A DNA stretch of 64,000 bases from Fimenecus sp045532175 (lineage in GTDB: Bacteria; Bacillota; Clostridia; Oscillospirales; Acutalibacteraceae), in NCBI GenBank assembly GCA_045532175.1, contig JAZSFK010000008.1, positions 1 to 64,000 on the forward strand, written 5' to 3'. This document shows, one piece after another, positions 9,354-17,743 of the stretch. The translations under genes and the position numbers were made by a program. The notes under the pieces are model-generated. The model saw nothing but the letters and a program-made list of their open reading frames with translations, did no database searches and was not told the origin of the DNA. Within the stretch, counting starts at the first letter, position 1. Each line of letters begins with the position of its first letter.

Positions 9354-10265
9354 TTATATTGTTTTAAGCCATTCCATTGTAAGTCTTGTGCCTTCAGCAA
9401 AGCTTACTTCCGCTTTAAATCCGCAATCATTTTCAAGTGCAGATGTATCAAATGTTTCTAACGGCATATTTGTACCGGTAAACGGTACATCACCAAAAAC
9501 CGGAGTTGCATCAGGGGCTAATGCCTGTTGCATTTCAATAATAAACTCTTTTAACGGACGAGCAGTTGAGCTACCAATCATATATTCGCAGAAAGGCTTA
9601 CCATTTTTCGCGATTAAATAGAATGCTTTTGCAACATCAGTTATATAAACGAAATCGTAATTCTGTGTTGCTGCAGTAAACTGCAGAGGCTCGTTATTTA
9701 TAATTTTACGAATAGTTGTATTAACAAAACGAGGAGAAATTTCACCCACACCATAGGCATTTGTTATCATTGGCCAGATTAAATCTATGCCAATATCCGC
9801 CGCAACGGATTTGCACATACAATGGGCAATATGCTTACCCATACCGTAAATATATGCCATACCCGGTCTGCTTTCTTGCTTATGTATAGCGGCTTCAACC
9901 TCGTATTCCATAATGCTTCCTGCACAAACAAAACGGTTACAACCCAACTGTTTTGCAGTTTTCAAGCACTCAACAGTATTCAATGCATTTTGCATCTGAA
10001 GATTATAATTCACTCGTTCGCTACCTGCTGAACCTGCCCAAGCAAAGTGGACAAAGGTATCATACACATCAGCAGGAATACTTTTTAATAAACCTTCTGT
10101 ATCTGCAATATCAAGCTGTAAATACTTTAAGTTTTCGTGTTTTTCAAGTCTGCGAGGAGTTTCTGAAATGTCAATTGCCAATACCGAAACACCTTCATTT
10201 AAAAAATGCTTTACAGTATAACTGCCTACAAAACCATCCGCACCTGTTATAATAACATTTTTCAT
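9354..10265 (-). CDS. NAD-dependent epimerase/dehydratase, probable CDP-4-keto-6-deoxysugar reductase
   Basis: Extended SDR of 303 residues. The Rossmann motif is TGADGFVGSY (residues 7-16) and the active-site Tyr-Lys is in IYGMGKHIAH. It sits between rfbG (CDP-glucose 4,6-dehydratase) and an RmlC-type epimerase, the position where 4-reductases such as RfbJ or Fcf1-like enzymes are found. The expected job is NAD(P)H reduction of the 4-keto group to finish a CDP-6-deoxyhexose. It could instead be an epimerase. The start ATG has AGAGG seven bases upstream and the gene begins one base after the rfbG stop. Confidence 0.83.
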   Translation of the reverse strand: MKNVIITGADGFVGSYTVKHFLNEGVSVLAIDISETPRRLEKHENLKYLQLDIADTEGLLKSIPADVYDTFVHFAWAGSAGSERVNYNLQMQNALNTVECLKTAKQLGCNRFVCAGSIMEYEVEAAIHKQESRPGMAYIYGMGKHIAHCMCKSVAADIGIDLIWPMITNAYGVGEISPRFVNTTIRKIINNEPLQFTAATQNYDFVYITDVAKAFYLIAKNGKPFCEYMIGSSTARPLKEFIIEMQQALAPDATPVFGDVPFTGTNMPLETFDTSALENDCGFKAEVSFAEGTRLTMEWLKTI

Positions 10266-10266
10266 A

Positions 10267-11322
10267 TTAAACCTCTAAAAATTCTTCAATCTGTTTGTCC
10301 ATGCAAGCACGAATGTCTGCATCTGACTGCCAACAAATTGTCCATTCAACTACTTTCTCAATTGCTTTATCCAAGTTCCAACGAGGTGTCCAACCGAAAG
10401 TTGCCTTTAATTTTGAGCAATCAAGTTTGAGGAAGTTTGCCTCATGAGGACCACCTACGAATTTATTTTCCCAAGCAAGACCATTACCCCACTTGCTTAC
10501 AAACAAATCAACTAATGCACCGGTCTGGAAACAGTCAACATCGTCAGGTCCTACATTATAATATCCTGCATAAGAAATGTCCTCATACTGCTTTGCCGCA
10601 ATCATCATATATGCGTAAAGAGGCTCTAAAACATGCTGGTAAGGTCTTGTTGAATACGGATTACGAACAATTATGTTCTCATTTTTTATTGCACTTCTTA
10701 TGCAGTCAGGAATAATACGGTCATTAGCAAAATCGCCACCGCCAATTACATTGCCTGCACGTGCTGTTGAAATCGCAACACGATTGTCTGCAAAGAAACT
10801 GTTTTTATAGCTGTGTGTAACAAGTTCCGAACAAGATTTCGAGTTGGAATATGGGTCAAAACCATCTAATTCTTCGTTTTCACGATAACCCCATTCCCAC
10901 TCTTTATTGAGATAAACCTTATCTGTTGTGACATTCAAGAATGATTTAACACAGTCACTCTGACGAACACATTCCAAAATATTGACTGTACCCATAACAT
11001 TTGTTTCGTAAGTATAGGCGGGTTCTTTATAGCTGTCACGAACAATTGGTTGTGCAGCCAAATGAAATACAATTTCAGGTTGTGCTTCGTCAAAAACCTC
11101 TTTAAGTCTTGGGAGGTCACGGATATCACCAATATAGGATTTTACGTCTGACTCGATATTTGCAATTTCAAAAATTGATGGAGATGTTGGTGGTTCTAAA
11201 GAATATCCTGTAACATCAGCACCTAAATTGCTTAACATTTTGCAAAGCCAAGACCCTTTAAAACCTGTATGCCCTGTTACAAAAACTTTTTTGCCACGAT
11301 AAAAATCTTTATTAAATTCCAT
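10267..11322 (-). CDS. rfbG: CDP-glucose 4,6-dehydratase
   Basis: Short-chain dehydratase converting CDP-D-glucose to CDP-4-keto-6-deoxy-D-glucose, 351 residues. Seen: the dinucleotide site VTGHTGFKGSW (residues 15-25), DKVYLNKEW with Thr133-Asp134, the Tyr158/Lys162 pair in DPYSNSKSCSE, and TARAGNVIGGGDFANDRIIP, a stretch typical of RfbG. It is paired with rfbF, whose stop lies six bases upstream of this start, which makes the assignment firm. Start: the ATG at 11322 with GGGAG about nine bases upstream is preferred. The frame could be extended to a TTG at 11346 that overlaps rfbF. Confidence 0.95.
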   Translation of the reverse strand: MEFNKDFYRGKKVFVTGHTGFKGSWLCKMLSNLGADVTGYSLEPPTSPSIFEIANIESDVKSYIGDIRDLPRLKEVFDEAQPEIVFHLAAQPIVRDSYKEPAYTYETNVMGTVNILECVRQSDCVKSFLNVTTDKVYLNKEWEWGYRENEELDGFDPYSNSKSCSELVTHSYKNSFFADNRVAISTARAGNVIGGGDFANDRIIPDCIRSAIKNENIIVRNPYSTRPYQHVLEPLYAYMMIAAKQYEDISYAGYYNVGPDDVDCFQTGALVDLFVSKWGNGLAWENKFVGGPHEANFLKLDCSKLKATFGWTPRWNLDKAIEKVVEWTICWQSDADIRACMDKQIEEFLEV

Positions 11323-11327
11323 TATTC

Positions 11328-12104
11328 TCACTCCCACAATTTCCAAGGTGCTTTACCTGATTCAAGCAAAGATTCGAGCTTCTGTTTTTCACGAAGTGTG
11401 TCCATACACTGCCAGAAACCTTTATGTGTATACGCCATAAGCTCGTTTTGTGCAACCAATGCATTCATTGGCTCTTTTTCGAATACGATAGTATCGTTAT
11501 CGATTAAATCGAAAAGCTCAGGCTCGAAAACCATAAATCCGATATTGATAAGGTCACCGTCCAAGTCACTCTTTTCTCTGAATGCATTTACGTTTCCGTC
11601 TTCTGCAATATCAAGAACACCCTTATTCTGTCCGAAATTATAAACAGAAACTGTACCCTTTTTACCGTGTGACTTATGGTATTCTACAAGTTCCTTGATA
11701 TTAACATCGCCAACAGCATCACCGTAAGTAAGCATAAATGTTTCATTTCCCACATAATCCTTAACGCGCTTAACTCTTCCGCCTGTCTGTGTATTAAGAC
11801 CAGTATCAACAATTGTTACCTTCCAAGGCTCTGCGTGTTTATTATGTACTATCATTTCATTACCGTTTGTGAAATCAAAGGTAACATCAGAAGTATGTAA
11901 GAAATAGTCTGCAAACCATTCCTTAATTACGTGTTGCTTATAACCTGCACAAATTACAAAGTCATTGTATCCGTAATGTGAATACACCTTCATAATGTGC
12001 CAAAGGATGGGCATTCCGCCAATCTCAACCATTGGTTTTGGTTTATTTTGAGATTCCTCTGAAATTCTTGTTCCGAACCCACCTGCTAAAATTACAACTT
12101 TCAT
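11328..12104 (-). CDS. rfbF: Glucose-1-phosphate cytidylyltransferase
   Basis: Makes CDP-D-glucose from CTP and glucose 1-phosphate, the first step of CDP-deoxysugar synthesis. The 258-residue length equals the family norm. Seen: the nucleotidyltransferase signature VVILAGGFGTRISEE (residues 3-17) with KPKPMVEIGGMPILWHIM, the typical RfbF continuation HYGYNDFVICAGYK, LTYGDAVGDVN (catalytic Asp) and GFWQCMDTLREK near the C-terminus. It has SD GGAGA seven bases before the ATG and is directly followed by rfbG. It commits part of locus A to a CDP-linked 6-deoxysugar. Confidence 0.95.
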   Translation of the reverse strand: MKVVILAGGFGTRISEESQNKPKPMVEIGGMPILWHIMKVYSHYGYNDFVICAGYKQHVIKEWFADYFLHTSDVTFDFTNGNEMIVHNKHAEPWKVTIVDTGLNTQTGGRVKRVKDYVGNETFMLTYGDAVGDVNIKELVEYHKSHGKKGTVSVYNFGQNKGVLDIAEDGNVNAFREKSDLDGDLINIGFMVFEPELFDLIDNDTIVFEKEPMNALVAQNELMAYTHKGFWQCMDTLREKQKLESLLESGKAPWKLWE

Positions 12105-12125
12105 TACTATCTCTCCGTTTCCAAA

Positions 12126-13220
12126 TTAGAACTTTAATGCTTTTGTAAGAAATGCCCCTGTTTTTTCACGTTCAATATCTAAAATATCATTGACACCTGT
12201 GTATGCAATTTCTTTATCAAACAAAGAAAAATCAGAAAAGTCTGTTAGTTTTCTTTCCTCCAACCCTGTAAGTTCCAAAATGCTTGCAAGTCTTGTACTG
12301 TACAGTTCAGGGAAAATATTGATAAATTTCTTATTAAATATAAGACTAAATGAGGTTGCGTGGAATGAATCTGTTATCACACATTCCGCATCTCTGAATA
12401 ATGCCAAAAACTGTTCAACGGTCGGTAACACAACACCGTTACCTGTTTTTCTGAGCTGGTCATATCTTGTACAAAGTCTTATAAGTTTTAAATTCTTTTC
12501 CTTTGCAAGTCGCTCTGCATATTCATCAAATTTAACATTGTTGTTAAGCTGATATACAAGTATGTATTTTTCCTTAACAACCCTTTCAGCCGCTAAGTCA
12601 AACCATGTCTGCGGATTAATGGCTAAAGTAGGGTCTAAAACGTGTTCGCAATCCTTAATGCCAAGGTCTTCAACAATCCCAACAGCACTTTTTTCTCTAA
12701 CTGATATATAATCATATCTATCTAAAAGTTCTTTAGTACCTGCCTTTTCCCAGTCATCAAGAGCTTCTTTGCCAAAGCTTGCTGAAAATGCGATTATACG
12801 TTTATCATCGGGTGCATAAGTTAAATAAAATGGCTTTGGAATTTCGTTATGCCAACCGGTATTCCAAACCTGGTCACTGCCTGTGCAATAAACATCTGCA
12901 TCAATAGGATACTTTTCAAAATCCGCATCCTCACGATAGCAAATATCAGTCAAATTTACATTTCGTTTGAAAAATCCGTCAAAGATTTTACGGGACTTTT
13001 TACTTGATGGCAGCATTAAAATCAACTTTGCTTTATACACCAATCCATACTCTTTATTAAGCAAAATAGATTTTAAAGATGTCTGCATTACTGCGTCACG
13101 TCTGTAATCAACTATTTCTGTTTCAAATCCATGCTTTTCGAAGAGTTTTTGTGTAGCATAGGTTTGTAAAACCGAACCATAGTTCAAAACAGCATGTAAT
13201 GTTATAACTGAGGCCTTCAT
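12126..13220 (-). CDS. Polysaccharide pyruvyl transferase family protein (second of two)
   Basis: PS_pyruv_trans family protein of 364 residues. N-terminal ASVITLHAVLNYGSVLQTYA is the common start of this family, and both hallmarks are present: YCTGSDQVWNTGWH (about residue 110) and ITDSFHATSFSLIF (about residue 290), the latter with Ala where the first paralogue has Gly. Expected reaction: pyruvate ketal formation on a sugar from phosphoenolpyruvate. Some family members in Firmicute clusters have no proven activity, so substrate and product stay open. The start ATG follows GAGGAGAATTAT. Confidence 0.87.
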   Translation of the reverse strand: MKASVITLHAVLNYGSVLQTYATQKLFEKHGFETEIVDYRRDAVMQTSLKSILLNKEYGLVYKAKLILMLPSSKKSRKIFDGFFKRNVNLTDICYREDADFEKYPIDADVYCTGSDQVWNTGWHNEIPKPFYLTYAPDDKRIIAFSASFGKEALDDWEKAGTKELLDRYDYISVREKSAVGIVEDLGIKDCEHVLDPTLAINPQTWFDLAAERVVKEKYILVYQLNNNVKFDEYAERLAKEKNLKLIRLCTRYDQLRKTGNGVVLPTVEQFLALFRDAECVITDSFHATSFSLIFNKKFINIFPELYSTRLASILELTGLEERKLTDFSDFSLFDKEIAYTGVNDILDIEREKTGAFLTKALKF

Positions 13221-13256
13221 ATAATTCTCCTCTTTTATTTATTCATAAATTAGAAA

Positions 13257-14057
13257 TCATTTAAAATTTCTCTTGTGCACAAATTCGTAAACGAATTTCG
13301 GTACCAATCCGGCTATAATTGGTCGTAAAACCCAGATATAATTTATTTTAGACAGCTTCAATTTCTTTACTGCAGAAGCAATAACTCTAACTTCGTTGAA
13401 TCTATATTTGAACTTTCTGCGTGCCAAGGCATTTCTGTCGTCACGCATTTTATAAAGAGGTTCACCATATACATAACCTTTGTAGCCTTCAGCATACATA
13501 CGAACCCATAAATCCCAGTCCTCAACACGCAACCGCTTGTCCGAAACGGAATAACCGGAAACAGCCTCATATGCTTCTCTTCTTACCATACAAGGTGCAT
13601 GGCAAAAGGGTGTTCCTCGTACAAATGAATTAATATTCGGTTCGCCTTCATTATTTCCTGTTTTGAAATCGCCGTTTTCATCAAAATATATCATTGGAGT
13701 GCTGACGATAGAATATTCGGGATGGCTTTCTAAAAAGTTAAACTCTTTTTCCAGTCGATGTGGCAAGGAAATGTCGTCACCGTCCATACGAGCTACATAT
13801 TCTGTGTCAGCATATTTAAGACAGTGATTAAGAGTATAGTTTAACCCCATATTTTTTTCATTCTTCACTAATATTATTTTCTCAGGGTATTTATCTACAT
13901 ACTGTTGAGCAACGGTAGCTGTATCATCAATTGAACCATCGTCGCACATAATAAGCTTCCAGTCAGTAAATGTCTGGTCAAGTATTGAATCAATTGCCTG
14001 TGGCAATGTTGCCGAGCAATTGTAAATTCCCATTATAATAGACACCTTAGCGGACAC
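13257..14057 (-). CDS. Family 2 glycosyltransferase (GTG start)
   Basis: GT2 enzyme of 266 residues with the full core: VSIIMGIYNCSATLPQAIDS, CDDGSIDDT, AGN-type acceptor loop NMGLNYTLNHCLKYA, ARMDGDD (metal site) and RVEDWDLWVRM (the ED acceptor-activating motif followed by W). This pattern is common in transferases such as those adding rhamnose or galactose to capsule repeats, but specificity is unknown. Start: a GTG at 14057 lies six bases after GGAGGGG. A TTG at 14063 directly abuts that SD and is unlikely. Confidence 0.9.
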   Translation of the reverse strand: MSAKVSIIMGIYNCSATLPQAIDSILDQTFTDWKLIMCDDGSIDDTATVAQQYVDKYPEKIILVKNEKNMGLNYTLNHCLKYADTEYVARMDGDDISLPHRLEKEFNFLESHPEYSIVSTPMIYFDENGDFKTGNNEGEPNINSFVRGTPFCHAPCMVRREAYEAVSGYSVSDKRLRVEDWDLWVRMYAEGYKGYVYGEPLYKMRDDRNALARRKFKYRFNEVRVIASAVKKLKLSKINYIWVLRPIIAGLVPKFVYEFVHKRNFK

Positions 14058-14071
14058 AGGCAACCCCTCCC

Positions 14072-15217
14072 TTATTCATTCAATAATCTTCTTCTATCAA
14101 TCAAAACCTTCTCAAGGAACTGCTTTTGTTCAAAGTTTTCTGTTACGTGTTTTATTGCAACTTTTCCATAAGCCTCAATATCATCATGATTGTGAAGCAT
14201 TTCATTCATAACGTCTTTTAACGCAACAGAATTTTTTACAGGTATCGCTTTACCTGTTACATCCTTAATGATAGCATCAATCGGTCCGGGAATATCCGTC
14301 ACGATAACAGGAACACCCATAGCCTCGGCTTCAACAACACCCATACCAAAACCTTCACGATAACTTGGTAAAATATAAGTATCCATAGCAGAAAGGTATT
14401 TTTCAACCTCAGTTGTAAAGCCTGTAAAAATAATATTTTCACAAGATTGTGACCATTCATACAAATCATTTTGTATGGTTCCGTCCTGTTCGGTATTACC
14501 TACCATCAATAAATATGTATTTTTATTTTCCTCTGAAACTTTTTTGAATGCTTCAAAAAGTTCGTTTACACCCTTGTCACGTGTAATTCTGCCCACAAAT
14601 CCATAAACAAAGTCGTTTGAAGAAAGGTTGTATTTTGCACGAATTTCGTTGCGATACTCCTCTTTTTTTGTCACATTAAATTTTTCGAGATTAACACCGC
14701 AAGCACTACCGTTCCAGATAACAGAACCTTTATTTTGTGGATAAAGACCTTCGTCGTGTGAAAAATGAAGATTACTTATACTATCGGGTTGAATATGTGT
14801 TGAAAGACCACACACAACCTTTTCAATAAGTTTAAAAATCTTTCGTTTAATGCCACTGAAGCTTACGTATATCATACCCCATTGACAATATAATCTTACC
14901 GGAATTTTGGCAAGTTTACCGGCAATAGCAGCATACAGCGACGCATTTGGTGTTGAATATTGAATTAAATCAAATTTTTCACGTATGAAAATTTTTCTCA
15001 TTTCAAGCATTGCTTTAACACCTGCAATGCTGATACCACGTTCCATTTTTACCGGAATATAATGAATATATTCCGGTAATGATTTTTTAAATTCCTCATC
15101 ATAATTGCATATAAAGCTGATATCCCAATCAGTATTCTTATGAATATACTCAGCCGTTTTTAATACAAAAGCCTTTAAGGTAGATGATATAGTTGTAACA
15201 AAACAAATTTTCTTCAT
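14072..15217 (-). CDS. Family 4 glycosyltransferase (GT-B)
   Basis: GT4 enzyme of 381 residues. Rossmann N-domain begins KKICFVTTISSTLKAFVLKT. The C-domain has FVYGFVGRITRDKGVNEL, the donor-binding E-x7-E motif REGFGMGVVEAEAMG and VIVTDIPGP. Its start is the ATG at 15217 with GGAG eight bases upstream; an in-frame TTG at 15247 has none. It is a close paralogue of the GT4 half of the fusion protein encoded at 28762-30855, sharing for example SLPEYIHYIPV, YSTPNA and SFSG/GFSG-xxRKIFK. It ends (RRRLLNE) where the dehydrogenase domain begins in that fusion, so it is the unfused comparison. Confidence 0.92.
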   Translation of the reverse strand: MKKICFVTTISSTLKAFVLKTAEYIHKNTDWDISFICNYDEEFKKSLPEYIHYIPVKMERGISIAGVKAMLEMRKIFIREKFDLIQYSTPNASLYAAIAGKLAKIPVRLYCQWGMIYVSFSGIKRKIFKLIEKVVCGLSTHIQPDSISNLHFSHDEGLYPQNKGSVIWNGSACGVNLEKFNVTKKEEYRNEIRAKYNLSSNDFVYGFVGRITRDKGVNELFEAFKKVSEENKNTYLLMVGNTEQDGTIQNDLYEWSQSCENIIFTGFTTEVEKYLSAMDTYILPSYREGFGMGVVEAEAMGVPVIVTDIPGPIDAIIKDVTGKAIPVKNSVALKDVMNEMLHNHDDIEAYGKVAIKHVTENFEQKQFLEKVLIDRRRLLNE

Positions 15218-15262
15218 TACGATTATCTCCTCAATAATAAAAAACAAAATACAAAATGCTTT

Positions 15263-15859
15263 TTACTTAGTCACAAGATTCTTTATTTTCAAAATTATAC
15301 ATTTCCCAAGACGGATTAGTTTTTCTGACCAAAGGTTTGCCGTTGTACCGATAACCGCCCCAAATGTATTGTGTATAACATCATCAACCTCAACAACACC
15401 CAATTTAAAGTACCCCTGAACAAACTCAATGCAAATACTTATCATCATAAAGAATAATATTAAAAGAATGTACTGTTTTCTATTCTTATATGAAGAACTG
15501 TACTGCAACCACATACTACCCGGAACAAATAAAAGGCAATTCATCCAAGCAACACGTAAAAACTCAATATTACCGCCATTGATTACATCAATTATGGAAT
15601 GAAAAGGAATGAGGTTCATTTCTTCTATCTTTGTGTGTCTTGTGAAAATCGTCATATAAACAACACAAAGCAACCATATAACGAACAATATAAAATTTGT
15701 TATCCTCCAAATATTTATATATTCCTTTTTGATTTTTGAGCAAATGAAACTCCAAAGGCAGCATACTGAAATCAAAATGATTACCGTATAAGAGATAGGC
15801 ATACAATAAATATAACTGAATACCGAATTTATCGTATAAACTCCTCCCCTTGCACCCAA
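15263..15859 (-). CDS. VanZ-like membrane protein (start codon unclear)
   Basis: Small membrane protein with four to five hydrophobic segments and the VanZ-like signature: NLIPFHSI, MNCLLFVPGSMWLQ, SICIEFVQGYFKLG and EVDDVIHNTFGAVIG. VanZ-like proteins are common in Gram-positive glycan clusters and their biochemical role is unknown. The start is odd. The longest frame begins with TTG at 15859, but the only strong SD (AGGGGAGGAG, 15850-15841) lies downstream of it. The codon at the proper distance from that SD is ATA at 15832. The first ATG is at 15802 without an SD. The N-terminal boundary is therefore uncertain by up to 19 residues. Confidence 0.78.
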   Translation of the reverse strand: MGARGGVYTINSVFSYIYCMPISYTVIILISVCCLWSFICSKIKKEYINIWRITNFILFVIWLLCVVYMTIFTRHTKIEEMNLIPFHSIIDVINGGNIEFLRVAWMNCLLFVPGSMWLQYSSSYKNRKQYILLILFFMMISICIEFVQGYFKLGVVEVDDVIHNTFGAVIGTTANLWSEKLIRLGKCIILKIKNLVTK

Positions 15860-15888
15860 GTACTTATATGTGTAAACTTATCATACTT

Positions 15889-17004
15889 TTAAATATGTCC
15901 GAATATAAATCTATACGGAATCAAATGCGAATCGTTAGGCATCAATATAATCATGTGCACAAGATATATGAACAAGATAATTATCTTTGCAAAGGTCTTG
16001 GACTTTCTTGTGAAAATACCAGTAAATTCTGCCACTAAAACAGGAAGTGCAAGGTTGAAATACATAGCAAATCTTGCAAGAACTGTAAGTCTCATACCGC
16101 AAATCATAAACAAAAGATTAAACACTGCCATATTGATGAAAAAATCAATATGTCTGTTTCCATGCTTTAGTATAGGATAATATATAAAGGATACAACTAC
16201 AGGAAATGCCGCAACAACAATACGCAAGAAGTTAACACCGGCTCTTAGATTTTCCAAATCAGCATAGTCGTCCGCGAGTTTCTCCTGTCCTATACTCTGC
16301 AATGCATCGATAATTGTAGTCCATAATCCAGGAAGGAAAATAATGAGCAAAATAAGAATTATACATACAAACACAAAAGGCTTTTTCCATGGCTTCAATC
16401 TGCAAAGAATAAAGAATGGTACAACCATCAAGGCTGTCGAATGGAATGTGTATGCAAGAAAAACAACCACAATATATTTCCACCAATTCTTTCGTTCAAA
16501 AAGAAGCGGAAATCCTGCAAACAAAATTGCAGAAGCTATAGTCTGTCTTGTACCATTGAAGGCTGCTGTATATAAACACATTGATACATATAAAGCACAT
16601 GTCATCAAAAAGTCAGAGCTATATTTCCTGTATGTAAAGACCATCAAACAATATATTATAGCACCTATAATTATGCTATATAAAAAGAAATCTGTAACGA
16701 TGTAATTTCCTATTACAGCAGTAAGCAAATAAAAGCCCCAGTCACGAGTGCCGATAATCTCCTTAAGGTTGACACCTAATTGTCCGTTGAACATCGATAA
16801 ATATGCGCCAAAGTCCGTACCTACATACCATCTTGCTGCATAAAAAAATGTAAAAAGTGCACAGACTAATATTGTGGCAAAAACAGGAACCATTTTTCTT
16901 GTCTGGACATTATGTCCCAAACGCACTTCTTTTTCAACGCTATATACCTGACCAATTCTACCAAGCAGCATTGCTGCAAACATTATAAAAATGTATATAG
17001 CCAT
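15889..17004 (-). CDS. EpsG-family polysaccharide polymerase (Wzy-like), first gene of locus A
   Basis: Polytopic membrane protein of 371 residues with the EpsG pattern: hydrophobic N-terminus MAIYIFIMFAAMLL, then FFYAARWYVGTDFGAYLSMF (the family ARxxVGxDxxxY motif near residues 60-75), GFYLLTAVIGNY, and FNGTRQTIASAILF (the NxxRQ helix near residue 170) followed by HSTALMVVP. EpsG proteins act as Wzy-type polymerases joining repeat units on the outer membrane face. It is first in the operon, 50 bases downstream of a sigma-A-like promoter at 17054-17083. SD AGAGGTG lies six bases before the ATG. A second EpsG is at 23939-25015. Confidence 0.9.
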   Translation of the reverse strand: MAIYIFIMFAAMLLGRIGQVYSVEKEVRLGHNVQTRKMVPVFATILVCALFTFFYAARWYVGTDFGAYLSMFNGQLGVNLKEIIGTRDWGFYLLTAVIGNYIVTDFFLYSIIIGAIIYCLMVFTYRKYSSDFLMTCALYVSMCLYTAAFNGTRQTIASAILFAGFPLLFERKNWWKYIVVVFLAYTFHSTALMVVPFFILCRLKPWKKPFVFVCIILILLIIFLPGLWTTIIDALQSIGQEKLADDYADLENLRAGVNFLRIVVAAFPVVVSFIYYPILKHGNRHIDFFINMAVFNLLFMICGMRLTVLARFAMYFNLALPVLVAEFTGIFTRKSKTFAKIIILFIYLVHMIILMPNDSHLIPYRFIFGHI

Positions 17005-17053
17005 TTAATTCACCTCTCTATTAAGCCATATATAAACAGACTTACTCTTTTTA

Positions 17054-17083
17054 ATTATATCATAGTACATGTTCTATTTGCAA
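17054..17083 (-). promoter_or_regulatory. Sigma-A-type promoter of glycan locus A
   Basis: Read on the minus strand: -35 TTGCAA (17083-17078), an 18-base spacer and -10 TATAAT (17059-17054). It would start transcription near 17047, giving a leader of roughly 40 bases before the EpsG gene. No other minus-strand promoter this good was seen between the genes down to 1695. Confidence 0.75.
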
Positions 17084-17138
17084 GTAATTTATCTATATAT
17101 TTAGTCATATTACCAATTTTTCTTATCATTATATTTTA

Positions 17139-17167
17139 TTGACTTTAATAATGGATTTGTATATAAT
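17139..17167 (+). promoter_or_regulatory. Sigma-A-type promoter for the S26-peptidase/nucleotidyltransferase pair
   Basis: -35 TTGACT (17139-17144), 17-base spacer and -10 TATAAT (17162-17167), divergent from the locus A promoter about 60 bases away. The transcript would have a leader of about 108 bases before the ATG at 17282. No riboswitch was recognised in that leader. Confidence 0.8.
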
Positions 17168-17281
17168 TATTAAGTACGATTTAGCATATTGAAAATAGGT
17201 AAAATTCGTCTTACAGGAATGTAAAAAAAACAATATCACTTGTTTTGAGCCGTATTTATATAACTTGGGTGGGATATTTTC

Positions 17282-17743
17282 ATGGAAAATAAAAACAGAA
17301 TAACAATCTCACTTAAGGAGATTTATCCTATAATTAAGGAAAAGATTGAAAGTAATGGTATTGTGAGATTGCCTATTACAGGCACGAGTATGCTCCCCTT
17401 ACTTGTATGGGACAGGGACAGCGTTGAAATTGTAAAGTGCCACAAGCCTGAAAAATGTGACATCATTTTTTATCGACGTGACGACGGACAATTTGTTCTT
17501 CACAGAATTGTCGGCAAGGATGAAAACGGATATATTCTCTGCGGTGATAATCAATGGGTTAAAGAGTACAATATACAAAACCGTCACATTATTGGCGTAG
17601 TTTCTTCAATTATAAGAAAAAATAAACAGTTTGCCGTTACCAAGCTTTCTTACAGAATTTACAGCAAATTATGGGTTGGTATTCTACCTATAAGAAGATA
17701 CGTATTAGTTGCATCAAGAAAAATCAAAGGAATGTTCAAATAA
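17282..17743 (+). CDS. S24/S26-type (signal-peptidase/LexA-like) serine peptidase family protein
   Basis: Small protein of 153 residues with the peptidase fold core: ITGTSMLPLL, whose Ser36 matches the catalytic Ser of the SxMxP motif, and FVLHRIVGKDENGYILCGDN, where His74 stands at the general-base position used by SipW/archaeal-type signal peptidases (HRI motif). Unlike true signal peptidase I it lacks an N-terminal membrane anchor; residues 1-25 are charged. The C-terminal 40 residues are basic and partly hydrophobic, so it may associate peripherally. It overlaps the downstream nucleotidyltransferase gene by one base (TAATG), which indicates coupled translation and a joint function. The substrate is unknown. 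Confidence 0.82.
   Translation: MENKNRITISLKEIYPIIKEKIESNGIVRLPITGTSMLPLLVWDRDSVEIVKCHKPEKCDIIFYRRDDGQFVLHRIVGKDENGYILCGDNQWVKEYNIQNRHIIGVVSSIIRKNKQFAVTKLSYRIYSKLWVGILPIRRYVLVASRKIKGMFK

Noticed and set aside
17671..17743. Longer N-terminus for the nucleotidyltransferase from an ATG at 17671
   Set aside because: The extension overlaps the peptidase gene, has no SD and gives a basic stretch unlike the family; the TAATG start explains the gene better.
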